From Wyeomyia smithii (Eukaryota > Arthropoda > Insecta > Diptera > Culicidae): a stretch of 64,000 nucleotides of DNA. A program made the translations under genes and the position numbers. How positions within the stretch are numbered: position 1 is the stretch's first letter; each line of letters begins with the position of its first letter. Positions 20,573 to 31,320 of the stretch are shown here, in pieces. The notes under the pieces were generated by a model. The model was not told where the DNA came from, did no database searches, and saw nothing but the letters and a program-made list of their open reading frames with translations. Where the stretch lies: positions 193,467,357-193,531,356 of the forward strand of contig NC_073695.1 in assembly GCF_029784165.1 (NCBI RefSeq), read 5' to 3'.

Positions 20573-20911
20573 TCTTATATAGGACAAATAGCATGTTTTC
20601 AATTGCAAGGTATATGCTCCTGTCGACCGTGCTTGGGAAGCAAGTATATAACGACCAATCAGAGGTCGAATTTTTCGTTTTGACAAGGCTTGACTATTTT
20701 CAATAGTACAATAGTGTGAATAATAAAATTACAATTATCTTATTTTGGGAAGAATCTTAGAAGATTTTCCAATCTATTGCTGCAAGAACGAAGGAAATCC
20801 ATCGAATACTAACCGGTTTATTAGCATTTGAAATTGGACATATTTTTCACTTTTTTCGGTTTTAGATTTTCATTTCACATCCCTATGTAGCCGAACTTCC
20901 TGAGAGAAGTA
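20573..20911 (-). promoter_or_regulatory. Histone-promoter-like repeat, copy 1
   Basis: On the minus strand, ATTGG (CCAAT box, 20655-20659) is followed by TATATA at about 20645 and CTATATAAGAG at 20573-20583. A TCATAA initiator-like site lies about 32 nt past the start of the TATA motif. The 17846-18181 segment is a direct repeat of this block. The arrangement resembles insect replication-dependent histone promoters. No histone coding sequence follows. Confidence 0.5.
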
Positions 20912-20919
20912 TTCTACTT

Positions 20920-21503
20920 CAAAAAGTTCCGTCAATAGTGGTAACCAGGGCTGTCATTAGCAAACTCATTGCGCTCAGTGTGTGAATTTTACGTCGAGGC
21001 ACAACGAGAACGATACCTACACATTTTGACAACCAACAGGCACAAAGAGAAAGAGCGAAAACGAAATGACTATGAAAGATATCACCAAGTGAGAAATATT
21101 TCAAGAGAGGAAGAACGGAACAACACTTTGTGCTGCTTTTTGTGACACATTGCGTGAGAACAAAGAGCTTCAGTTTGAGCAGTTTGCGTTGCGTTGCGGG
21201 TAGAAAAAATAGCAGAGAAAAGGAAGCAAGAAACGACGTGTTTCTTAGGACATATAACGCACGTCCAGACATGTTTCTGTCCCGGTATTCATATACAATC
21301 GCTACATGCATTCACTACTGATACCGTTCATTAGGGTGGTAATGACTTGTATGGGAAAAAATTGTACTTCGTCGCATTTAGAAGTTCGTTCAGTCGAGAA
21401 GTGAAACTTTAACTGATCGATTATTTCATTTTTTGTTTTTGTATAACACCAGATCTCGATGTTTCATGCATATTTAAACATTTGGTATCAGAATTTTTTG
21501 ATA
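20920..21503. other. Intron stretch; flank of an older repeat
   Basis: No supported gene is present. The last 160 bases (from about 21340) belong to an older interspersed repeat related to 49680-49900, with the shared phrase CACCAGATCT. Confidence 0.35.
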
Positions 21504-21922
21504 CAGTCAGATATTTTTACGCGGTTTTTTATACGCGGATTATTTAACAAGGTTTTTTTCTACGCGGATTTTTGAATTAACGCGGTTTTTTTTACGCGAT
21601 ACCGCGCTAATTCAAAAAAAAATTCGCGAATTTCCGAATAAACGTAGGTTTGGAACCAGAAACGTTTAAGTGTTTATCTAGTAAAATACTTAGACCAAAA
21701 AATACCCTCCGCCCACCGATCCAGAATGACCGTCAAAGAGGACAATTTCAAATACTGGTTCTAGAGCGTCTCGGGTTTTTTTCTGAAGACCTTCTTCGTT
21801 TTTAAATTAACGCGGGTTTTTTTACGCGGATTTTTGAATTAGCGCAGTTTTTTTACGCGGATTTTCGAGTTAACGCGGTTTTTTACGAGGTACGTATCCC
21901 CCGCGTAAAAAAAACCTGACTG
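21504..21922. mobile_element. ACGCGG-rich MITE with TA target duplication
   Basis: The left CAGTCAGATATTTTTACGCG and right ...CCTGACTG ends are inverted and flanked by TA (21502-21503, 21923-21924). Both arms consist of repeated TTTTTTACGCGGATTTTTGA-type units. The core contains GAATGACCGTCAAAGAGGAC. It is inserted in an older interspersed repeat whose halves rejoin at TA. Confidence 0.75.
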
Positions 21923-21924
21923 TA

Positions 21925-23339
21925 TTCAGAAATTTATAAACTACCTGTGAATTTTTTTCATTGGTCACAAAATAGGGCTTTTGTGTTCCCGAAGATTAAG
22001 CTGAAGTTTTGTATGGGAACTATTTTCGAAGACTCGAAGAGCCCTACTTCTAAACGAAATTCGAAAAGTCGATTTCTATTGCCACCCCACTGTTCATGTA
22101 CAAGACATATTGCGTCTATCTCCGGGAAGAAACTATTTTTAGTTTTGAAACAAAACCCATTGAGCAGCACTGAAAATTAGCTCCTAAATTATTTCAGTAA
22201 GAGTCAAATGAAGTGCAAAAAAATTTAATACTATAATCGTTCGTTTGTCAAATCCGATAATCATTGCCCCAAGCAACACACAAAGTAAGACACAATGTGT
22301 GGTGTCGCACATTTTGGCAAATGCACAAAGCGTACTCAGTCGTATTTTTTCGGTGCGAAAGAAATACAAAAGAGCGAATAGGGAGATGAGAACACACACG
22401 AAATATCGGGAGTGGCACGCACGGTTTGATGGCAAATGTGTTGTGTACAAATTTGTGTGGTTCTGTCCGCACTGAGGTGAATTCCAGCCCTGGTGGTAAC
22501 TATTTTCTCTAAATTGAATATTAATCGTTTGCTTCTGGTGTTTAAGTTACCTATCAAAATAGTCATCAGGGCGATCATAAGTGCCATATTTAGTATTTGA
22601 CTGAGACACTGTATGATTCAAAGTTGTTTTTAACGACTCACAAACGCTTAAACCGTTGATGAGATCAAAATTACACAGAATTACCTGACATAGCCCCTAC
22701 CCTAGTAATTTTTATGAATCATACACCACGAGCCAAAAACAATCAGAAAATTGAAATTTCCCCAGTATATTCTAAACTCAATGATTTTTTCAATTTATAT
22801 TTTTTTATAAAAAGCTCCTACTGTGTAAAGCGTGAAGATTAGAGGAAGTTTGGCAGGTGTAAAAAGTAAATTACTCAAAGCTGTATTCGCTATCGCTATT
22901 GTCATTGGTCAAAATTTTATAGCATTAATCCAAAATGTATAATTTGTGGCAATTCTTTTCACAAAAAGAACAAACGTCCAGTGAAAAAGAATATAAATTT
23001 TTGTTGTGTTCACTGTACCTGCATATGGGTGTCAAAAACTACAACGACCTTCTCGTTTTTCTGGAAATAAGTAAATTATGGATTTCAAATTTTCCAAAAT
23101 AAATTACATGAATGTCATTTACCACTCAGAGAGGGACATTTACGCACAGCTTATTCTGAGGCATCCTCTAATCTCTACTTGACTTTTCCCGCACGCCAAA
23201 TTCCAGAAAAAAAACTTGAAGTTAAATGAATACCTCTCCAGACAGTTATAATTGCCGATACTTTGCGGAGTAACTAACGAGGCTAGGTAAAGAGGAGCAG
23301 AAAAATGAATGTCTATAAAACGACGTGTAGAGGGAAAGG
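21925..23339. other. Intron stretch without recognised features
   Basis: AT-rich sequence with the remainder of an interspersed repeat to about 22180. Several 60-100 codon frames overlap on opposite strands and have no motif. Nothing is supported. Confidence 0.35.
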
Positions 23340-23560
23340 TAAAAGTATGAAAAATTTTTACTGACCACGGTGATAAAAAGTACCTTCCTTTCCCGTTATA
23401 GTCGTTAGAGATGCAGATGTAAACTCGATCTCTCATAATGCTTTTACTACTTTGTTCGATTCGTCACTTACCACCGTGACCAAACCCTACCATTCCGTCG
23501 CAGTCGCAGAGATGCAGAGGTAAATTCGGTCTCCGACAGCAACGACTGTGACATGTCCTT
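23340..23560 (-). repeat. Diverged tandem pair; candidate extra NADK first exon
   Basis: Two diverged copies of about 85 bp share GTCG-AGAGATGCAGA-GTAAA-TCG-TCTC. In the right copy the minus strand has ATG at 23554 and 27 codons (MSQSLLSETEFTSASLRLRR...). It then reaches TG|GTAAGT at 23466-23473, which is phase 2 like the real first exons. No equivalent donor is kept in the left copy. A chance match is quite possible. Confidence 0.25.
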
Positions 23561-24323
23561 CCTCACAATCCCCTTCACTAGCTCAGATCCATCACGGGGG
23601 AGCAACTTCGAAATGTGCAGTCGTCAAGCTCAAGCTCAAGCTCAATTAAGAATAGAAATTAGAAGCAAATAAGAATTTCGCTTAGTTTTGTTTATAATAG
23701 CTTTGAGAGATGAAAGTTTTATCATGTAAAACTTTCTTAGGAATAGGATGAAATTGTCAATCTTGAAATAAGAATATACTCATTGACGGATAAACGCAAT
23801 TAAATTTCTCAAATGCAAAAATAACATAACACTACCGCTCAAACTTGATATTTTTTGGATTCTTTGTGTAATTTTCTTGAAAAAGCAATTTCTAGAATGT
23901 CCATTGATATAAAATATTTGGAGATACGAAAAAGAAACCTCCTAGAAAAAAAGATCTCTTCGAACCAGAGAATATTTAAATTTTTTTTTTCGAAATCCTG
24001 TAACTCGAGTTTTACTCGTAATAAATATTTTTCGTTTAAAATTTTCTCAGGACCGCGATGAAATGAAGAATTCGCTATCCCTCCACAGTCTATCTTAGAA
24101 CTGGCGAAGGCTCTAACTGAGCGTCGAAATACGTATTTGCATATCGTGAAAAAAAATATGTGAAAGTGATAAAATAAAAAGTGAAGTAGATCAAAAGAGG
24201 AATGTAAAGTTTATAGTAATTATATCGAAAGATCGAACCAAAGTTATACATCACAGCACTCTCCGCGAGAGCTCCAGTGAAAGAAGTTATAAATCTTTTG
24301 GAAGATTGGCTTCTCTCCCAACG
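23561..24323. other. Intron stretch without recognised features
   Basis: A short CAAGCT microsatellite lies at about 23625-23642. No gene or TIR is seen. Confidence 0.35.
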
Positions 24324-24740
24324 CACACTGGGAAAAAACGAACCCAAAGTCCCACTAATTAGAAGCCGCCGGGCTGGCAACCTGAAATATATCATTTCTT
24401 ATGTAAAATTGGTCAATAAATCGATTGGTGATGTTTTCATTCTGTGCAGGACACGAGAAAGGGTCTATATTTCCAAAAATACGCAAAAATAGGGTGAAAA
24501 AGGGAAAAATAAACCATTTTCCGTGCCCAGTCCAAACTGACCAATTTTACATAAGAAATATATTTCAGGTTGCCAGTCTAGCGGCGATTATTTAGTAGAA
24601 AATCCGAAACCCACAGGCCCCATTAATTGCTCGGGCAGGGCACGGGGAATGATCGTTTCTACCCCTTTTTACCCTATTTTTGCGTATTTTTGAAAATATA
24701 GATCCTTTCCCGTGTTCTGCGCAGAACAAAGAAACAAATC
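24324..24740. mobile_element. MITE with CACACTGGGAAAAA end and inverted arms
   Basis: The arms at about 24345-24495 and 24530-24725 are inverted. Shared blocks include GGCAACCTGAAATATAT and GGGTCTATATTTCCAAAAAT. A shorter relative at about 38390-38580 ends in CCCAGTGTG. Confidence 0.6.
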
Positions 24741-27489
24741 CAACACAGCAAATCTTACACAAAACTCACACCGCTAACAAAATATCGGAAAAGATTAGTT
24801 GTTGAATACAATGTTAATTCTACAAAATTTAAAAATTTAGGAAATTTGAGATGGATATAATTTACATTAGTAGAAAAAAAAACTAATTAAAACAAGATTG
24901 GGTGTACCAGAGACACTATTGACAAATTACGTAATTTATGGATGTCACCTTTGCATATCATGAAAAGTTATAAGTGAAAGTGATCGAATTTGAATTCAAT
25001 TACAATTTTTGGCAAAAATATAAATTTCTAGTGACACTTTTATTGCAAAAGGAGGAAATCTCAAACTTTGAACTTTTGCATAGTGACCTTATATGAACAA
25101 TTCCCTAAAGTTTGAGCCAAACGTGAAAAGGTTGTTGACATGAGATGGGCACACTTGATGTGAAATGAACCATATGATAAACTTTACTGGTTCGTTTAGT
25201 AATTTTTAAGGCAAGGCAGTATGAAAGCTCTCGATTCCGTTATTTAAATTGTCGATATTAATCTAAATTCAAGAAGTTAGGCCCGTTTTCATCGACTGAT
25301 GAAATCTATGGATCCCTGACACTCTTCCGTAATTCTTATGTCTTCGTACTAGCAGATAGATCGAACGTATTGTCGATAAATCCGGACAGCTCGAAGAGGA
25401 CCGCTAACGTTACCCACTTCGAATGCGGTGGTAAATAAACAGTGGCAAACTTATAGCGATTTTCTTTATTCCACTGTGTGCGGTCAAACCAGGGGCCTAT
25501 AAACGTCAACATTTTGCCTACCAATCATAAATTCATCACGGCGGTAATATTTCATTTCAAATACTTACAAAACTTATCTTATTCATTGAAAGTGCACATT
25601 GTACTGAAAACAAATGTTGAGCTCTTGTTTTTTTTTCATCTAAAACGACATTTACTCGAGAATAAGTATACCGAAAAAATGGGACGTTTACTCTATTTCA
25701 CTTGTTTTAGGGCAAACCAACCAAAAAGTGGGTACCAGAAACGCTGGTACCAGAATCAATGAGTGGTAGATGGAAAATGTATGGAGTTTGACAGCCACAA
25801 GAGCCCCCTGGGTCAAACTGCCGAGGAATAATAAAACGTCATCGCCATTTAAGACGCAAGTAAGAAAGAGATGCCAGATAATTGTTTACGAACTTAGCAC
25901 GGCAGGTCAAAACTGGGTCAAAATCGAGCGAATAAAGAAGGGTTTTGACAGCAGTTAGTGCGCTTCCAGGTCAAAACGAGGTGAGCTGGTGGAATAAAGA
26001 AATTCGCAATTAGGCTGTATTCCTACTGGAGAATATGTTTCCTAATGTTAACAACTGGTTCCCAGGCCACGGCTTATTTACTCTTCTGCATCAGGTACAG
26101 TTCGGTCATAGAAACGCCATGTTGGATTCATTGAAAAGAAATAAACTGAGTTTTTCTTTTAATTTTCAACACATAGTAAAGTCCACATTGTAATTATTTT
26201 TGAAACTTCGTCTAATACAAAATCAAAGAATGATTCTTATTACATTATTTGAGATAAATAAAACAGTTGAAGGTACGGAATCCAGTTAAGCTTTTAGTTA
26301 AACTCATTCATCGAGCTGAATCCACTAGCTTGAAATCACTCACCACTCAGCTCGCCATTTTCTGATATCACGATCTGATTGATTGAAAATTCTAATTCTG
26401 TAACAACACTCAATGAAACGCCGATAAGCCGAGATACGATCCGTCAAGATTGTACAGATTACGAACAGCTGTAGCTTCCGAATACGGCAGTCTCTAACGC
26501 ACGGCACTCGAACTATCTCTACAATTGCCCGCTTGTTTGTGCTGTCGGCAGAACAACACTGCGGCTTTGGAATCGGGAAGACTCTTCTGATGTTCACTAC
26601 CTTCGAAGCGATGCTAATCAAACCGAACGTGGTTGATTAACATTTTGGCCTGTCGGCAAACGATCGCTGCACGTAAATATATTAAAATCGTCCGACTTGG
26701 CCATTCCATCGCATGTGCTGATTAAATTAATAGGGTACGCGAAGCTACCTGCGACGAAATTCGATCGAACGCTGAACCAGACGCAATGGAATCGACTCTA
26801 TTTCTATTTACAATAGACCTGGCGAATTAAACAACCCTGCTTCTGTGGGGTCACGCCGTGTGAAGCAGAGGTCATAAGAAGCCTCTGCAATAACGATTAA
26901 TGTGCATTCTAAATATTGGTAGCAACTACTATTGTAGATCAGTGAAAACTTGTTGTGATTGCAGCTTGAAACGATAAGGAGTTTTGCAGCCGCCTGTTAG
27001 TTAGAGGGACAATAACCGGGCTAGTCCAATGTTTCTGTTGACTTTTAGATAAGCTGGAAGACAGGGGCGAGGGCCTTATGCGCCATCATGTGAGCTTACT
27101 GCCTACTAACTAATTTTCGAAAAAAATAGCCTTACAACAGCGGCATTACTGACGGTTTTTGTCTTGTGAGTATACACGCTTACTTATAGCGTTATTTTCA
27201 GAACCAATTTTTTTTTTGTTATATGTACACTGGGGTCGTATTTTACGCGAGGAATGCGTTCCATATTTGTGTGGAACCGCGTAAAAAACGGCAAGTATAA
27301 CGAAGAAAATCGTCCTAGAATGTTTGAACCTCGTTTGAATATGATAGTGGTCAATCTAGAGATCAAAATGTAATATTTTACACCAAAAATTGTGATTTTT
27401 TCGAAAACTAATATATGAATACTCGTGGTCTAAAACGGGAAACGTGATTTCAATAAGGTCGATATCTTGTACCGTTTTTGAGCAATAGA
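24741..27489. other. Intron stretch, mostly unique sequence
   Basis: No repeat pair or coding motif was identified. From 26380 to 26900 the sequence is more GC-balanced and non-repetitive, and a 93-codon minus frame (26340-26621) has no recognisable product. A fragment with ACGCG repeats is at 27230-27295. Confidence 0.35.
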
Positions 27490-28340
27490 ATAAAGCAATC
27501 CGCATAAAAAATACCTTACTGTGTTTGGGTTCCAAATAATCCTCAATTTTTCGGAAGTCGAATGGTTTTGTCTACGCTTGGCGTATCATTTCTCATTTGA
27601 ATGCAGGTTTGTGTGGGAAAACCTGATATTTTTTATTTTACTTTCTAGAGAATGGCTTGATCTATACGTATCAAAAGGTAGGTTTTTTGATGCCTCATAA
27701 CTTTGCCGAAAACACTAGAGAGCTAGGATGGCCCTAAAAAATGCTATAGCTGTTTGAAGCTGAGTATGTCGAATTAATTGCTAGAAATGATGTTTGCTGC
27801 CAACATTGCCAGTGTACCAGCGTCAGTCAGAATTCCATCAGAAGTAATCTCTGCAACTTGTACCTACCCTAGAATATTTACCAATACTTATCCGCTTAAT
27901 CCAGCTGAGCGTATAAACTCGATACAAGAGGTTACTTCTGATGGAAATCTTACTGACGCCTGTAATGATTTTCTGCTTTTAATTTGACATACTCAGCTTT
28001 GAACAACTATAACTTATTTTAGGGACATCCTAGCTCTTCAGTGTCTTCGGCAAAGTTAAATAAATTTCTTCTTGAGCGCCTTAGTAGAATAGAATTGAAT
28101 ATTGGAAATAGATTATGTTTCCATTTAATTCTACCTCCAAAAAGTTGTTATGCATCTAAAATGTAATACTTTAACATAAAGTAGTGCAATTATAAAGCAT
28201 TACTGAGCTCTTTGGAAAAGGAATTGCAAAGAAGTAGGTTGTCCCATACAAGTTTCCATACAAATTATAAGCGGAGATAATATCAATCGACTTTCGGTAA
28301 GTTTTGAAAAGTTAAGGGCCCCAAACGGAACCAGTGCTTT
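27490..28340. mobile_element. Foldback element, copy 1
   Basis: The outer arms are inverted. The left arm is GTTCCAAATAATCCTCAATTT...GAAGTCGAATGG and the right arm is ...AATCGACTTTCGGTAAG...GGGCCCCAAACGGAACCAG. The central part has TCCATCAGAAGTAATCTCTG opposite GTTACTTCTGATGGAAATC. The copy at 37070-37900 shares arms and centre. There is no coding frame. Confidence 0.65.
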
Positions 28341-30004
28341 TTGAAGAAAATAAACAAATTGCCCTAAAGATTATTTTTATATTTTAAATCAAATTTGCCT
28401 TTTCCGACAAACGCACCCACTTTGTTCAAAATTTGATAGTTTCATCGTATTGCTCGACAATTTTCAGCTAAGAAACACCAATCACCCTGAGGTAATATGA
28501 GTCAATCTCGAGATATAACATTTTTACGAAAACAGTTTCCAATTTTTAAATTTTCATCAAACAATTCAAATAAATCAAACTGAACTTTCGATATTTCAAT
28601 CATTGATTAACGCTAACATCGAAAACGTGTTTATTTACATACTTTTTGAAATAATAAAGCAAAAAAACTAGACTAAGACAAAAAAAAATCAATTTTCACA
28701 CGCACAAGTCTGAACAAATCGGTGAACCTGCTCTCCATTTAGTTAATGCAACATTGATACTCAATGTACTCGTAAATCGAAAAACTATTCAATACTATCA
28801 CTTTCGTTTCGTTACATTATTACGTGTCATACTTTCCATTGAGAGCTGTTACCTCAATTCAACTATCGGTGAGTCCAAATCTGTTCTCGTCAAAATTTAG
28901 TTTTCTTCGTCGATAGGAAAGAAAAAAGAAGAGCTTGTGAAACCATACCCGTTGCATCTAGTTTATGTCGAATTCGTTTTGACGACAGGACTATCCCGTC
29001 CCGGACTACGCTTTGCAGCTGAAAAAAAAACACTTTCCGAGCAGTTGCAATGATGTGCGTAATACCAGAGGTAGCTGTCACTTTTGTTTTGGTCATTATC
29101 GCCATTGTCTTTTATCGCGTTTGTGCTACTGTACGAAAAATTTGCCAATTTACTGAAAAATGACAAAATAACAAAATAAAATAAATAAAATTCAACCTGA
29201 TGTTTGACCTGTTTGACATGCGAAGAACGATAATCAAAGCAAACCGATTTTGACACATTTTTTTTGACTTTGACACATACGTGTGAATGTGTTGGTGTCT
29301 ACAAAACTGCACTCTGTTTCTTGCGCGGACTGTCCGGGACAGAAAAAGAATAGTCCGGGATAGTCCGGAAAATGTAAAAAAAACAGTGATAGGACAAAGT
29401 GTAGTCCGCGGGGTAGCTACACCGCAAAAACGAAAACGACATTAGATGGATTTCGCGCCAATTCGACTGAAGGATTGGAAACGCCAGACCAAAATTTAAT
29501 GAAACTTTGTGGGTTTGGAAGCCTTACTAACTACTTTATTTTTCAAAACTTTATCTAGACCAACATTTGAAAAGAGCTGACGTTTTCAAACCTTTTTTAA
29601 ATCAAGTTTTTAAACAGACAATTTAGTTTCCTGAAACTCTTTCAAACATTTCAAACGAAAACTTTTTCATGTTGACGGACACCCAGAGATTTATATTTAT
29701 TGCAAAGTGGATTTGCGATAAGATTGTAAAAATTTTGCATACCATGTTCATGTGCCGCTGATGTTCACTAACTCATAAGTGACGAGGTATTCTTTGAAAC
29801 ATACTGATGTTACAGTAGAGTATATTTCGAAACGTCTGGAATTCCCGACAAATTGGAGTCAGCATGAGTTATTTTCGGGCCTTATGTAATGCCTCAGTCT
29901 AGAACCTTATTTCCTTAAGAACTAAGCTTCTTGGGGATTTCCTTATTTAATTTGCTAATATTTGACTGTCAGGGTAGAATGATAAAAGAAATATTTGAAC
30001 TTAC
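28341..30004. other. Intron stretch before exon C
   Basis: No coding sequence was recognised. Short mirrored motifs CCGGACTA/TAGTCCGG occur at 28995-29010 and 29320-29410 and may be remnants of element ends. Confidence 0.35.
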
Positions 30005-30582
30005 GGCCAGGTACCGGATCTCCGGCGACGCGTCTCTGACGAAAAGTAACCATCATCGTTAAGATAATCGTCATCGCTCCACTCGACATGTTTGAAGTTG
30101 CTGCCAACTGTGCCATTGCTGCTGCTGGCACTGGTACCGGTACTGGAACAGCTATTGCTATTCCGGTTGCGGCGTTTTATCACATGTACATTTGACTGGT
30201 GCCTGCCGGCGCCAACCCGATAGCTTGACGTCACTCTACGAGCCTCTTCATGCTGAGCTGAAGTGTTGTTAATCTCGCAGGTACTGGCGAAGTTTTTCTG
30301 CTGCTGATCAACTCGCCTGGCCGGTCCAAGTTGATTATTGTTTATTATGTCATCCATTGCAACGGTGGAGGAGAACGAAGAGTCGCCTGGCCGGCGGCTG
30401 CTTGTTGCTTCCGACGGAGTTTTAATTGACCTTCTCTGGGCCAACTGAAAGCTGCTGATGCTGCTGCTGCTACTACTATCAACCGTAGCAGATCTGTTCC
30501 AGGAGGACAATTTGTAATGGACGCGTTCCTCCAGTCTGGATCTGTGCAACGTTGCCAGGTCAATATCCGACAGATAAGCCAT
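30005..30582 (-). CDS. NADK: NADK alternative first exon C (585-aa isoform)
   Basis: This first exon adds 192 residues. ATG at 30582 has an in-frame TAA five codons upstream. The extension starts MAYLSDIDLATLHRSRLEER, then has Ser runs, Gln/Asn-rich segments and a basic IKRRNRNSNS. It ends with an acidic WSDDDYLNDDGYFSSE and an RRRR cluster just before the junction. The donor CC|GTAAGTT is strong and phase 2. Joined to 6474 it reads GTWPRTRSLNAP. The extension looks disordered, with no recognised domain or targeting peptide. Confidence 0.85.
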
Positions 30583-31320
30583 AGGTTTATGATGTTACAC
30601 AATTTTGCAGTATACTTCAGAAATCTTGCCTAAACACACAGATTAATTTGTCAGATGAGCAGGAACTCGAAATACACGGTGAGCTTTTCACTAAATCCAG
30701 TCCATAATGTTGCAATTGATAATATACAATCTCCACACTCAATAACACTTGCGAACTCACTGATTTCACACTTCCCAATGCACCAACTGAATAATAAATG
30801 ATTACTTTAGCCAACATCCTACTTAATTATATCAAGCAGCCAGATTTCAGCATCTTCAACGATCTGCCACCTGTCGTGCGCTTGCCCAAACCACTCGATC
30901 ACGTCAACGGAACAAAACTGGATCATTTTTAAAGAGCACAGCTCAGACTCCAAATAGTAGACTCACGACTACTGACATCAGCAGCGACTATTACACGCCA
31001 AACAATAAATAAAACAAAAATAAATAAACTATTTCGACATTGTTTACATTTTCTTTATCTTGCCGTCAGTCGTCCTATCACACAGCAAGCGTCTTTGCGC
31101 CAAAACCAATCACGCTCGCGCAGTTTCTAGACAATCAAGAGTGATAATTCACGTCCTTATCACGCCTTGCCAGTGAGACTGACCGTCGAAACTAGAACCC
31201 AGCGAGAAAATGTGACCTTCTGCCGAGTCAAGTTGTGCAAAAACAATACCTCTGGAAATCGCTAGTCTGGGTGAGATTGAACCGGAGTATGCAACATATT
31301 GGCAGTGAGGATTGGAAACC
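30583..31320 (-). promoter_or_regulatory. Putative promoter/5' UTR of NADK exon C
   Basis: This is upstream of exon C on the minus strand, with non-repetitive sequence of mixed composition. No clear TATA or initiator combination can be fixed, so this is assigned by position only. Confidence 0.3.

Noticed and set aside
20304..20594. 96-codon minus-strand frame with a 32-residue repeat
   Set aside because: The repeat is explained by a 96-bp DNA duplication. The product resembles neither a histone nor another known protein.
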